Assembly: GCA_947359465.1 (NCBI GenBank)
Contig: OX375873.1
Coordinates: forward strand, 131,890,899-131,954,898
DNA from: Metellina segmentata
Taxonomy: Eukaryota > Arthropoda > Arachnida > Araneae > Tetragnathidae
Direction of reading: 5' to 3'
DNA length: 64,000 bases
Shown: positions 1 to 11,204 of the stretch, in pieces
Layout of the letters: each line of letters starts with the position of its first letter
How positions within the stretch are numbered: position 1 is the first letter of the stretch
The notes under the pieces: generated by a model
Seen by the model: only the letters and a program-made list of their open reading frames with translations
What the model was told of the DNA's origin: nothing
Databases searched by the model: none
Position numbers and translations under genes: made by a program

Positions 1-477
1 AGAAGTAGTTGGAAAAACACAATTTACGTGCTTTCAAGTTCACCGTATCGAGGTCTGACGGCATGATTTTTGTGGAAAACTTCCGAACGATATTCCCTTT
101 ATGGACAAACCACACAATTGCCTCAACGACAATCCAATGATAAAACTACTTCGTTTTATCAATACTGACAAACACACTTTACGTTCCATCAAGTTAGTCC
201 TAACGAGGTTTCATTGAATGATTCTTGAGGGGAAAATAACGAATGATATTCCCTTTTTGATAAAACTACTTCGTTTTATTAATACTGACAAACACACTTT
301 ACGTTTCATCAAGTTCCTCTTATCGAGGTTCCACTGAATGATTCTTGAGGGAAAACTAACGAATGATATTCCCTTTTTGATAAAACTACTTCGTTTTATT
401 AATACTGACAAACACACTTTACGTTTCATCAAGTTCCTCTTATCGAGGTTTCACTGAATGATTCTTAAGGGAAAACT
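1..477. repeat. 120-bp tandem repeat array
   Basis: The motif TGATAAAACTACTTCGTTTT recurs at 138, 258 and 378, giving a 120-bp period. A more diverged unit occupies the first 120 bases. The array continues beyond the LTR-like insertion at 478-934, with another diverged unit at about 935-1070. The short minus-strand frame inside the array is just the repeat read through and is not a gene. Confidence 0.9.
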
Positions 478-934
478 TGTAACAATGTTGAACAACTGGG
501 GTGTATAAGTTTTGGCAGGAAGGATATTGTAAGAAAACTGAATATTGTATAGAAAACAAATATTCTTTATTTCTCGGTTATTTATTATATACAGTGCTGT
601 TCTGTTAAAACATAAACAGAGTCTCCACCGGAGACTTAACTCCCAAAATCTAGGGCGTCGCTAGTACGCCCTCGAAACAACGACCAAGCTCTTCTCGAGT
701 CAGTCAGAGAATCTCTTCGCAGACCCAGCACTCTCTGCTCCAAGCCTCGAAGCTCCGGTCCGTGGGAAAAACCCTTGGGCAGTTTTCCACCGCCTCAAAA
801 CTCAACTCCAAGATAGGAGCTCCCCTGCCTTTTCAGTTCTATCCCCACAGAGGGGCTGGCCATTGTCCACAAGGAACGATTTCAGCCAGCCAGGCGACTG
901 GTGAAACAAGAGGTCCTTGTATCACTACGCCACA
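478..934. mobile_element. Solo LTR inserted in the 120-bp array
   Basis: A 457-bp block starts TGTAACAATG and ends ACGCCACA (TG...CA, as in LTRs). It is flanked by the direct repeat AACT at 474-477 and 935-938. Removing the block and one AACT restores the sequence of the neighbouring 120-bp unit, which shows a clean insertion. The block is more GC-rich than its surroundings and carries a TATA-like stretch near 590. No internal retrotransposon region is present, so this is a solo LTR, probably Gypsy- or BEL-like given the short duplication. The superfamily is an inference. Confidence 0.75.
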
Positions 935-1079
935 AACTAACCAATGATTTTCGCTGTTTGACAAAACTAATTCGTTTTATCAATACTGACAAACACACTT
1001 TATCTTTCATAAAGTTCGTCGAATTGAGGTTTGTCTGAATGAGTATTGAGGATAAACTAATGAATATTTTCTATTTTTA

Positions 1080-1640
1080 TAATTCGTTCCCAGTTCCCGA
1101 AACTCCGAAAGATCCGGAATAAATACGTCCGAAGGCACGTCCGCGAGCTCAGAACCTTCCTGATTTATCGCCTCATTATAAACGACTAAAATAACATCCG
1201 CAGTAAAAATAATCAGTCAGGATTTATTATTTCTGCGGTTCCCGGTGTGAGATTAATGCACAGTCGAAGCGGCTTTGAGGTACGTGCGCCTCAAAAGTTG
1301 TCGAGTGCAGCTCATGCGGCATAATTTACTACTCCATAAATTAAGTCGCTATCTTCTACATTAATTGAAGGGGCGATTATGTTACGGAGCTTGTTGTACT
1401 ATTCCGCGCATTAATCACAGCTCGAGTGCTTCAGCTGCTGCCGCCAGAGGAAAGAGTTCGCGGTTTTGACTTGAATCGGTAGGGGGGCAGCTATTCTCTC
1501 ACCTTGGGTGCCCCTTTAATAGGCATGAATTATGAAAACCTTTTCGGGTGCGGTGAAACATCGCTGGCCATCCTCGCTGTGTTTGAGGTTTGATGACCGT
1601 GGGTTTATTTTAAAGGGTTTGATGAATTGGCCGTGCTTGT
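1080..1640. other. GC-richer single-copy island
   Basis: Higher-complexity sequence between AT-rich flanks, with no open frame of note and no resemblance to the repeats in this window. It contains several TAATTA/ATTAAT-type homeodomain-like words. It could be a conserved non-coding element; this is an inference from composition only. Confidence 0.35.
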
Positions 1641-2395
1641 TGTTATTAATATAGAAAGAGGTTGATGCGTGTGTATTGCGGGTAATGAAATAAAGTGAAT
1701 GCCTTTTAACTGATGAATACGAATAGACCGAACGGAATGATTTTATTTCGGGGTCAGGTTAAGGAATGGGATAGAAATGTAACATCTACGATTTAGGGAA
1801 GGGTGTTCATTGCTGATATGCCTGCATTTATTTCCAAGACTGCAACATAACTTTTGAATTAGTTGTATTTATAGCTTACTTATTTTGAGAAAAACAACAA
1901 TAGGCTCTTCGAAAACCCTATTTTTGTAGCATTTTAGTTGCTTAGATGCGAAGTCGAATGAAACACAAAATGTACCAAGTATGAAACTAACGTTGCATAT
2001 TTCGACAAGATTAAAAAATTTTTGTTTAATTAAAAATAAAAATAAATAAATATTTTCTTAGGATTACATGACGATCTAGCAACAAGATTCTGATGTTTAG
2101 CTTTCATGTTTACAGAATTGAAGTTATCATATATAGCACACTCAGGTTAAATAATAGTAACATATTGAGGAAGTCAATCAAGTTTGAGGAAGTTAGATGT
2201 CTGAGATTAAGCGAAATTTTAAAAAACTGGAAGCTCTTGCTGGATTATCCCTAGTCCAAACAAGTATTTTAATGGGATAGTGGATTTACAAAATCATCAA
2301 ATTCTGTAGATAGCAAAATAATTTTTTAACAACGAACGTTTTTGACGAAGTTACATGTATAACAGTATAAAATAAATTAAATAAAAATATTGTCT
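1641..2395. other. AT-rich intergenic DNA, nothing recognised
   Basis: Low-GC sequence without an open frame, repeat unit or RNA gene that I can support. Confidence 0.6.
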
Positions 2396-2479
2396 TATCC
2401 GTCATGGGTAGAGTCGTCTGCTATTGATCTTAAGATCTGTGAACCGTTTCTGCAGTTGTCCGACTTAGCCACCCGTTCA

Positions 2480-2625
2480 CACGGAATATCCAATAATAGA
2501 CACACAATGAAAGTTTTTACTGACATAGAAGGGAGGAATGCACCTGACAGGAATCGGACCTGTGCAGCCTACAACTCAAAGTGGGCATAACCGCTAAGCT
2601 ACGACGGAAACAAAAAGTCAGCAAG
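2480..2625 (-). repeat. tRNA-derived SINE, family B
   Basis: Read on the minus strand, the block begins with a tRNA-like head (about 2536-2610). It has an A-box-like TAGCTTAGCGG and a B-box-like GGTCCGATTCC, spaced as in a tRNA. The body (CAGGTGCATTCC..., then the complement of ATAGACACACAATGAAAG) recurs near 5.8, 11.8, 16.9, 38.0, 62.7 and 63.96 kb. Confidence 0.7.
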
Positions 2626-2639
2626 GCAACTAGCCTACT

Positions 2640-2862
2640 TTTGTACGATGGCGAGATCAATATTTTCCAGATTTTTTCAATGACGAGATATCTTGTCAGG
2701 ATTAACCCTCCGTGTGATTTTGGCGAGATATCTCGTGTATCGAGATCTAACCACTTTTGCCCATGACCAGGTATCACGTCATATCGATTTTGCTGGCGTC
2801 TTGATGATGAGACCAAGATCTGGTCAGTATTCTTCATGCTGAGATATCTCGTCCAATTAGCC
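2640..2862. repeat. Cluster of GAGATATCTCGTC palindromic repeats
   Basis: Several imperfect copies of a roughly 40-bp unit with the palindromic core GACGAGATATCTCGTC, linked by AGATCTTGGTCAGTTTT-like spacers. Similar clusters lie near 5.6, 10.4, 26.2, 36.0, 59.9 and 62.6 kb. This cluster sits exactly between a family-B SINE and a family-A SINE. Confidence 0.7.
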
Positions 2863-3165
2863 GACCACCAGGCATAGTGGTTAAGGTGTTAGCCTCTAGA
2901 TCGGAAAGTTCCTGGTTCGAATTCGGGTCAGGGCATTGATGTTTGTAAGCGTATGATGTAGAGGCAGCTGGTGCATCTCAAATCTGTCGTAGCCGAAAGT
3001 CCTCACGTTGGGTTGGTGTGGAAGCTTGGAGAGTGGGGTGCCAGCTCAGATGTTGCCTCGTCATCTGACCGTTGTTTAAAAATACGAGACGATACTCCGA
3101 ATGGCTTAGGATGGGACGGTGGTAACTAGTTGAATTTCGTCCATCGAGGTCTTGCCATCTTTGCT
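2863..3165 (+). repeat. tRNA-derived SINE, family A
   Basis: The head GCATAGTGGTTAAGGTGTTA followed by GGTTCGAATTC matches the A- and B-box layout of a tRNA promoter. The body includes GGTGTGGAAGCTTGGAGAGT and CCTCGTCATCTGACCG, which recur in reverse complement at 20.9, 23.1, 25.8 and 36.7 kb. This is a nearly complete copy. Confidence 0.75.
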
Positions 3166-3655
3166 AATGATGAGATACCTTATCTATACGACCACCAGTG
3201 ACTTACCCCCACACACACTGAGTATGGTTAATATAAGCCATGTAACTTCCAATACGAAGAAATTGAAATTCGGTGGCGTGAGACAGCAGTTTCTATTTTA
3301 ATGTCATTCATTCTCACCGCAAACCAGGGAATGTGGACTGGACTTCTGATCGTTTCAGTTTTTTACTGGATTGGTTAATGTTTTTTTCATGCTCAATGGG
3401 TAACTTCATCAGATTCATCAGTTCGATGCGTTTAAAAGTTGGACGTACAAATTTCGGAACTTTTAAATCGTAATTTCCGATACACAAAACTAAAACTGTC
3501 ATATCTATAGCTTAATACTATCAGTTTAAAATTTCAAAATAACACGTGAAAGCGTAGAATGCACTCTTTCTTATGGTATTATTATTTTTGAAATTGGTTC
3601 ATAAATAAATGCGATGAAAAGTATAATTTCACTATAGTGTACAAATTGTTCAACG
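3166..3655. other. Intergenic DNA, nothing recognised
   Basis: A short minus-strand frame (3314-3502) has no recognisable features and is probably fortuitous. Confidence 0.5.
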
Positions 3656-3659
3656 CAGA

Positions 3660-3821
3660 GATGAAACGTTAGATCGTTCTAGAAAAGGCCTGGTTCTAGC
3701 TAGCCTTGTAAATCATGCTGTGTCATCATGGCCCAGAAAGACGCTGTTGGTTTGCGAAGCAAACCAAATGGGATTGCGTAGCAATCACCGGTTGTTTGCG
3801 AGCAGGGGTTTAGCCCCCTAG
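3660..3821 (+). mobile_element. Possible Helitron-type 3' end
   Basis: Three hairpins lie in a row. The first is TTGGTTTGC/GCAAACCAA (3747-3767), the second GATTGC/GCAATC (3772-3786), and the third a GGGG...CCCC hairpin (3805-3817). The third is followed directly by CTAG and then T. A hairpin just upstream of CTRR followed by host T is the known 3' signature of Helitrons. I did not find the 5' TC end or any Rep/helicase coding sequence, so this is only a candidate. Confidence 0.35.
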
Positions 3822-4039
3822 TAGATAAAATAATGCATAGAAGTAATATGCTCTAACATTCTGTATCGATATTGTTCTAGCTATTTGTGTCGCCATTCTC
3901 TTTGTAGCAATATGTCCGTTTTGTCGGTACGAAATATTTCGTTCTTAGCAAAACTGACAAGATCTTGGACCACACATTTAGTCAAAATACTTTTAGGGTT
4001 AAAAATGAAAAATCGAAAATGCGTATGTTTATATCGTGT

Positions 4040-4067
4040 ATCTCTCTCTCTCTCTCTCTCTCTCTCT
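4040..4067. repeat. (TC)n microsatellite
   Basis: Uninterrupted TC dinucleotides. The Arg/Glu and Ser/Leu runs in overlapping short frames are translations of this repeat. Confidence 0.95.
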
Positions 4068-4079
4068 GTCACCCTTTAA

Positions 4080-4800
4080 TGTGAAACGTTTAAATGATAA
4101 TAGACGAGAGAAGTAGCAATTGTAAATTTATGTTATGTGGCAGAGGGACTTGAATCTATTAAAAATCTCCCAGACATAAAAATATTCCTAAATTGTTACC
4201 CTTCCAATGATTTCAACCTTTCAAGCTCATCAGACAATATAATTTGATGCTCTAAAATGAAGATAAATATGTTCTGTGGAAACCGAATAGGGACGTTTAA
4301 TGGAGCCGAAGATCGTACATCGAATGCTTCTGTCACGCGACGAAGCAATTCCTACTATTAGTACAAGGAAAACACGAACATCTAGAAGAAAATTATGTTA
4401 GAAAAACGCTTTTATTATTTTTCTAGACACTGTTTAGCTTTGTGAGAGTGGTGTTTTGAAAACCTTTAAACTTGGATGACAAAAATAAAAATAAAAATTT
4501 CCGCAATTTAAAAGGTTTGCTATTTTGAAGGAACACAATAAAGTGTCGGAAAACATTTGTTGTACAAGAGCATAAACTTGTTTTCGTTGTAAGAAAACTT
4601 AAAATGCCATAGGCGTTTACGTTGATGTGAAAAATGTAGTCGTGTTTCTTTCCGTCTTAAATTAGAGTGCTACCGTTTACGCGTGACAGGTCTCACTCGA
4701 AGTGCTTAAGTTTCGAAACTTAAGATGAAGCTCTTATGCATATGTAATCTTTGTATATCTTACTTTTCAGATTATGATGTCTTGGCACATTAGAAATTGG
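4080..4800. other. AT-rich intergenic DNA, nothing recognised
   Basis: No supported gene, RNA or repeat structure. Confidence 0.5.
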
Positions 4801-4811
4801 ACTCGTGAGGT

Positions 4812-4945
4812 AGTGTTTGGTATTTTTATTAATGTCGTACTGGAGCAACACAACTGGCTACTGACGACGGTACATGATCAATCTCCGAAGGGAAAGATCC
4901 GAGGACAACACCACGTAATTTTTAGCCAGAGCCAGATGACGTTGG
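4812..4945 (-). repeat. SINE family A fragment
   Basis: The segment with CTGGAGCAACACAACTGGC, GGGAAAGATCCGAGGACAAC and CAGATGACG matches the reverse complement of the family-A body. The tRNA head is missing. The 61-residue plus-strand frame across it is not a gene. Confidence 0.6.
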
Positions 4946-4949
4946 AACC

Positions 4950-5540
4950 AGAAAACTGATTTTATGTCACTTCATAATTTCAGAATTTAATTTTTTTTTT
5001 TTTCATTTCCGTTTGCATTCAGTTCATAACAAACACATTTCCATTTGCATTTGCTCCATTATGTACACGATATGGACAAAAGTGACGCTGCAGCATTTCT
5101 GAGAAGGATATATCTTAGTGTAGGGTTGTTTCTTGGTTAAGACTAGGCCCATGGCTTTGTGTACCTGGTACCATGAACGCTGACGTATAAAGTTAAGTTA
5201 AAGTACAGTTCTCTTAGCATCTCGAAGAGTTTTCAATTCATATTATTCGTTTTCAAAAAGCAAAATTCGAAAATTCAAGGGGGACGAGTAAAAAACAGCG
5301 ACATATAAGGATGTATCGAGAAACGATACATCAAAGGCTCAGTATACCTCTGCCAGTTTTTGTCATTTTGAATTTTAAAATGTTACATTCTACAAAAGTG
5401 TTGTTCCTCCTAAAGATAAAAAGCGTTAATATCAAACCAAGAGTTTACTGATAGATCATATGGTTATCTACTTATTTAAGTGTCTGATCATATACAGTAT
5501 ACTGATCATATTAACTACGATTTCAACGCACTGGTAGCTG
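4950..5540. other. Intergenic DNA, nothing recognised
   Basis: AT-rich sequence with no supported feature. Confidence 0.5.
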
Positions 5541-5762
5541 TGTCGACGAGGTATCTTGTCATAAGCAAAAACTGACCAGAGCTTGATGAATGATATACCG
5601 CGTGGGTAGAAGAAAAATTATCAGATCTTGATCACTTCTTCGTAAATAATTCAAGAAATTTTGCTGTCGAGATATTTCGTCACTAGAAGATTTGATTGAA
5701 TTCCTCATTATGTCAGATCCTGATGGATGATCTATCTATGTGAGATATCTCGTCGAAATCAC
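5541..5762. repeat. Cluster of GAGATATCTCGTC palindromic repeats
   Basis: Diverged copies of the palindrome at about 5546, 5668 and 5742, separated by TGACCAGAGCTTGATG-like spacers. The cluster abuts the next SINE. Confidence 0.65.
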
Positions 5763-5995
5763 TCGGTTGGTTCTGGGGTTTTATGGCGCAAGCGCCATAT
5801 TTGACCCTGCTGCGCCAGACACAAGACAGACAGTATTAAGGAAATTTTTCACTGACAGAAGAGAGAAATACACCCAGTGGGAATGCACCTGACATGAATA
5901 GATTCAGCGCCGCCTACAATTGGAATAGTACTAGCTTAGTGGACATACACATTGAGCCACGACAGCCTGCGTAACCTCTTGGAGGGTTAAATGAA
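5763..5995 (-). repeat. tRNA-derived SINE, family B
   Basis: Minus-strand copy. The tRNA-like head lies near 5900-5975 (GTCGTGGCT at its start) and the body ends at the GGGGTTTTATGGCGCAAG motif at about 5772. The outer end reads TTAACCCTCCAAGAGG on the minus strand. A similar TTAACCC end occurs near 62,525. Confidence 0.65.
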
Positions 5996-6069
5996 CCTAT
6001 TGTATTGATTTTTTTACGTTTCTAGTATCGATGCTATACTGTATATTAGATTCGATAAATACACTACCT

Positions 6070-6575
6070 TACAATAATGGACCGGACGCCAGTGGATTAG
6101 CATAACATCCGACTGCTTGTTTGGTGGTGTTTTTCGTGGTATGGCCTGGGACTTTTGTATGTTGTTCCTGGTGAATTGAGGCCGACGCCTTCATGAAAAT
6201 TTTGGACAGTCAGGTTCTTCCTACGCTCTGGCAATTTTATGGAATGGACGAACGTTACTTCCAGAACGACAACGCTTCATGTTCTGTTGCAGCCTCAGTC
6301 AAGCAGTGGTATAAAGATATGGATGTAAAGCGTCTTCCCTGGCCTGCTCTGAGTCCCAACCTAAGCCCTATAGAACATTTGTGAGACGAATCAGAGCGAC
6401 GCTTACTGATCAAGGAACCAGGTCCGAAATCTACAGCTGAGCTGGAGACATTCTTGCAGCAGGAATGGACACAAATACCCATAGCTGTATATCAAAACCA
6501 TGTTGAAAGTATGCCCAGAAGAGTTGCTAGTGTAATTGCAGCACGTGGGGTCCATACCCCTTATAAAGCATGTAT
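6070..6575 (+). pseudogene. Tc1/mariner transposase relic (C-terminal half)
   Basis: The frame 6193-6384 encodes the C-terminal catalytic part of a Tc1-family DDE transposase, including FQNDNASCS, LPWPALSPNLSPIEHL and the expected spacing between them. Where the family has Trp after EHL there is an in-frame TGA. The same frame then continues with DESERRLLIKEPGPKS and a typical Tc1 C-terminal tail to about 6560. The N-terminal DNA-binding half is absent or unrecognisable upstream. Tc1 transposases cut and paste at TA sites. This copy is broken by the stop and truncation and is a dead relic. I see no terminal inverted repeats around it. Confidence 0.8.
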
Positions 6576-6689
6576 TATTTCCTTATACCATCACATATTG
6601 CTGCCCGGTGCATTATTGTAGGGCAGTGTATTTACATCATGGTTGAAAATAAAACTGGGGTTGGAAAAGGGGTAGGTTTTCTTCTCTCA

Positions 6690-7200
6690 CACGTGAATCT
6701 CTTTTTTCTCTGATGAGAAACCGAAAATCCCTCAGCGCCACCATCCACGTTTGATGATCTTAATTACACTCAACCTCAGTACAGGCAGCCGAATAAATTA
6801 AGACCCTGCAAAGCGTCTTCACCAGGACCATCGACACATAACCTCCTTAAATTTCACTTATTGTTTCCTGCAAACTCAGCCCATCAAGCGTGCACCATCG
6901 AAAATTACCTTAATTAGCATCTTGCTCTGGCCGTGTTCTAAGGTTTTAAGTCGGTGACTTTTAATTACTTACCAGCCTGATTGCCAAATGCCTCCCTTCG
7001 TTTGAGTGATGGAAAGTCCACCGAATGGGCATTAGAAGGATCCGGTGATATTTATGGACGTCGCTGGAGACCCCGGGAGAATTTTTCCCCGGCATTAAAT
7101 GTCATAAAATATCTCAGCTGAGGATTCACGAGCATGATTTGGCCCGGTAATGTGGAGAAGAGGGTACTTGTGAGTTTTATCGTTTTTCACAGCTTCTTTT
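6690..7200. other. GC-richer single-copy island
   Basis: Non-repetitive, higher-complexity sequence with ATTAAAT, CATAAAATATC and TAATTA words and no open frame. It could be conserved regulatory DNA; inference from composition only. Confidence 0.35.
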
Positions 7201-8755
7201 CCAAGGTTGCGATGAAATCCTATTCCAAGTGTCAAAAGAGTTTATTAGGTGATTATAAGAGCGTGGCGGTGCAGTATTAGTGTACCGTTTTCAGTCAGTT
7301 ATCTTATAATGAATATGCAAACCAACATGTTTAAATTAATTTAAGGTGAATTCCAGTGGGAAAAAATATGGAATTAGATGGAAAGAAATTCATTTCGTAT
7401 ACGTGTCAACGGATCTTTTCTTTCTCTTTATAACTAAGAATGACGCTTGCTTCTTAAGGTGTATATTTGTTAAAGCATTTATTCGTTGATTCTGAGTATC
7501 AATATACTATTTACATATTTATATATTTACAAATAAAAGGGCAATTATTCCATCTTGTGGATATGACATCATAGCTACCTTCACCTTCTCCATGCCCAAC
7601 CCTCGAATCCCCTTCTTTTTCTTTCCTAGGACCTCGATGACAGTCCTAGGGGTCAACCCCACCAACGCCCCTCGGGGATCAAATGGTTACTTCGAGCCAA
7701 CATTCCTTGTCATCTGGATGGCAAACTTCACAATAGTTATGCAAAAAGAAAAATTCAGACATTTGGATCTGTATTAAATCCTTAAGCGTCACGACATTGC
7801 TGAGTAGTATAGCATTGCCTTTCCCCCACAACATATATAATGACTAAACATCATCATCCATTGGTTGTAAGAATCCTATGGAAGATTACTTTTGTCAAGA
7901 AGGTCAGTATTGGTTAGAAGCCGTACTGGAATTATTGCAAGTTACAGAACAGACGTGTGTGTGTGTGTGTGAATCGCTGAGGTTTAATAAAACTTTTCAC
8001 TAAATGATAAGAATTTGTTTATCAAATTGAAAAATTAGACCTATGAATCCTATCACTATTAAATACGAAATCAGCTATCTGTTTTCTCATTTGTTATATA
8101 TGGACATGTTTGCACACACACTGCACTTTAGTTAGTTAGTGCTTTTAGACTTATGTGATAAATAGTTTGTTAAAGTTACTGAGAAAATTTTAATATTGTT
8201 GTTATTTTACTTGTTGAGTAAAAATATTATTTTGACTTCCCTAATATGTAATATCTGCATCATATCTTCCTTTAATGACCGATAAATAAAATTACACAAA
8301 TATTATTGCTACATAAAAAAATGTGCTCTGCATTTACGTAAAAATGATTATGTATAATTATTGAATTTGCAATGTACAAAACTTTATTTTTCCTCAAAGT
8401 TTCAGGTTTTTCCCCCAAACCTTAAAATTTAGAAGCATTGCTTTGAATTATAATTCGCTGATGTTCGTAAACGAGGAAATAATAACCATACATTCGTTAG
8501 TTATTCACAAGTCTCTTAAAGCATTAAGGATAAATTAATTCTATGTAAAATAAAAATAAAAAATGAAAACATTTTCTTTAATCTTTTTTTTTTCGTCATG
8601 ATTTCGTTACTTATAACAACTAGGACAAATGTAAATTGTAAAATGTCTCAAAATCATACTGTGACTATTAAGACTCTAAATACATTTACCCAGAAATAAC
8701 GAAAGAAAATAACTGAAAGTGGCATGCTGTAAAATAACTGAAAGTGGAGTGCTGT
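7201..8755. other. AT-rich intergenic DNA with a short (GT)n
   Basis: No gene recognised. A (GT)n run lies at about 7953-7970. A moderately GC-rich stretch at 7575-7760 has a short frame without recognisable features. Confidence 0.5.
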
Positions 8756-8759
8756 AAAA

Positions 8760-8905
8760 TATCGAAACCCAGCATTCCCTGTTCAGTCAAAAAATTGGCC
8801 AATTCCACATCACACGATCAAACAGGAATTATCAACACCTCCACAGAAGCGCCTCAAAACATCCGGAACAATCACAACACCACCATGTGTTCCAGACTAC
8901 CTTAA
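8760..8905. repeat. Repeat C, unit 1 left part
   Basis: Resembles 11,370-11,480 and 12,360-12,475 (shared CATCCGGA and CAACACCA words in the same order). It is cut by the TTAA-flanked transposon that starts at 8906. Confidence 0.55.
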
Positions 8906-10354
8906 GGGGACCGGGAAGGCACTATCTCCTCCATGTTAAATTCACGAAATTCAAGACCCTTTTTCTCAATAACTATAATAGTAATCAAAACAAAATTGTT
9001 ATGGTGGTTAGACTGATATGTTATACAAACTTTAACAGCTCACTTTTTTTTTATTTAAAATTTTTAATTTTATAGAAATTTTTAACTGAATATCACTTTT
9101 TAGATAGCATTTTTTAACACATTTAAATTTCTTAAAAATCCAATTTTCAAAAAATCAAAAAATGCCCGTGTTAAAATCTTTAGAGATATGACACAAATAT
9201 GTCATAAAAATATTGTCATTATGTTCAGTAGATTCTGAGAAAATGGGGCATGAATCTTAAAAATCTAAGTTTTGAGAAAAATGGATTGAAACATTTCAAA
9301 TGAATTTTTATAAATAATTTTACGTCTAACCTTAATGAAATCCTGATTTATGTAAAGGTGATCTCTTTCATTTTTAATACATGTATCTTCAATTTTTTGT
9401 TATACTTTTCTTTCTATGGCGGGCCTTTTTACTGTATTCGGAGAGTTTTCGCTCTCCATCGATAACACGGTCTTAGTCCAGTTTTCTCAAAAATTTGTAT
9501 CAAATGGCAGCCTGGATTGATTTTAACTCTAGATAATGTATAGCACTTTATAATATTTCCACTGTTGCAGCAGGAAACAGCATCAAACACTCCCAGTTTT
9601 AAAGTTTGGATGGTTACAAACACATTTTTTGGAACGCGAGTCCAAATCACATTGTTCACCGATTCATTTGGGTTTTGAGTCTTTCCGTGAACACATTTTT
9701 TCAACAATTCTGGATTCGCCAAGTCTCTGAAATTTCATTTAATTGTTTTCAAAATGTAGGCAGTATAAGGCAAGGCAATATGTGTGTGTTTATCATGGTA
9801 ATACACATCACTCTTTTAGCTACAGCGCGTTGAAATTTCCACCAGCTTTCATTCCCAACTAGACAAAGACCGTGATTTGGATTTAAGTTACTTGACAGTA
9901 AATAAAAATATTCTGCCCAGACAGATTGTTGCATATTGTGCAGAAAACCAACATTTATCCTTATTGCTAGTCCATAACAGATCAAATGTCATGTTTCAGA
10001 AAAGCTAACTTATATCGCATGGTAAAATTAATAAAAATAGTTAGAAAAAAACTAAATGATTACAGTTAACTCTACTGTTACCAGATTATCGAAAATAGTT
10101 TGAGTAAAGTAAAGTAAAAAATATAATATACATTGTTGAGCAACAAAGATTAGAAATGTCCACAAACGGTTTGTTTACATTTGAAAGGCCGTGTCAGATG
10201 TGAAGTGCTTATTGGAAACGTGCATAATTTGCAAATTTCCTCTTATTCTATTACCTAGTGTGATATATCATTGGAAAGAGGAGATTTTGAACTATATAAA
10301 GGAGCAATAAAATAGAAATTGATTTTTTAGTCGAATTTTGCTTTCCCGGTCCCC
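8906..10354 (-). mobile_element. TTAA-flanked Kolobok-like DNA transposon relic
   Basis: Terminal inverted repeats GGGGACCGGGAA (start) and its complement TTCCCGGTCCCC (end) are flanked by TTAA at 8902-8905 and 10,355-10,358. The interior carries minus-strand transposase remnants (separate entry). TTAA duplications are known for piggyBac and Kolobok. G-rich termini together with this transposase type fit Kolobok better. The 1449-bp copy is internally deleted and the frames are broken, so it could move only with help from elsewhere. Confidence 0.75.
9429..9985 (-). pseudogene. Mutator-like/Kolobok-type transposase fragment
   Basis: Two overlapping minus-strand frames together cover what appears to be the C-terminal part of one transposase. 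Frame 9749-9985 contains ICYGLAIRINVG and a SWWKFQRA segment. Frame 9429-9722 contains CVHGKTQNPNESVNNVIW and FGVFDAV-like residues (GVFDAVSCCNSGN). I recognise this layout from the arthropod Mutator-like transposase domain carried by TTAA-inserting elements. The break between frames near 9720-9750 is a frameshift, and no N-terminal part is visible. Family assignment is from memory of the domain and should be treated as probable. Confidence 0.6.
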
Positions 10355-10358
10355 TTAA

Positions 10359-10605
10359 CCCTCTTGGTTATTGGTTGTCATGACGATGTATTTCGTTATT
10401 CAGAAAACTGACTTGATCTTGTTGATCGAGATATCTCGTCATTAGCAGAAAACACGGTCACGATCATTGGGAGAAAACTGACTATACCTTGATCACGTAC
10501 TCATAAAAAAATCAACAATATTTTGATGACGTGATACCTCGTCTTTAATAAAAATTGATCATATTTCTTGATAGACGAGACACCTCATTGGAAGTCCTTA
10601 GATGG
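10359..10605. repeat. Palindromic GAGATATCTCGTC cluster flanked by TTAACCC / GGGTTAA
   Basis: Copies of the palindrome lie at about 10,425, 10,535 and 10,575. The cluster starts TTAACCC (10,355) and ends GGGTTAA (about 10,603-10,609). It interrupts repeat C, whose sequence resumes with GTGAACACCATTCTTC. Confidence 0.55.
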
Positions 10606-11204
10606 GTTAATCCAATAGTGAACACCATTCTTCAAAAGCTTTTGATGAGCAGTTAACAAAGCTTTCAGCCTTGTACATCTATTGATGAACAAATGAGTGA
10701 AATTGGACAATATGTTTTTCGCGACAAACATTTACAACATGCTTCTTTCACTTCACTTCTTGCATTTCATAGCAGCTAATCACAAGTACACTAATTATAA
10801 ATCATTAAATATTTGCTGAAGCTATATCTGTATCAGTCATCGCATTTTGTGATGGTCTAAGCTCCCACACCAACAATGTAGTTTGTGAATACTTAATCAG
10901 AACATTCTAGCTGCTTCGCAGAAAACCACAATATAAAATGCAGTTGCGCGCGAGGACTTTCATCCTTACATTTTATCTCGCAAGCTTCGGATGCGTTGCT
11001 GTATAGTTGTTATTCCTTTGCTTAAGTTACGTATTTGTGTATTGCTACCTTTACGTAAAATGCAAATATTTGTGTATAAAAATTATGTCTGTTTCATGAG
11101 CTAGTTGCCTCATTCTATTTTATGTTATATTGTTCCAAAACAAAACTAGTCATCAATGTACCGATGCTCTGGATGTATTTCTTTATTTGACCCACCATGT
11201 ACAT
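10606..11204. repeat. Repeat C, unit 1 right part
   Basis: Shares GAACACCATTCTTC and GCTGAAGC...CTGTATCAGTCATC-like segments in order with 11,485-11,670. More diverged in the middle. Confidence 0.45.

Noticed and set aside
2863..2940. Genuine tRNA gene
   Set aside because: Has tRNA-like promoter boxes but no consistent acceptor-stem pairing, and a conserved non-tRNA body follows; it is a SINE head.
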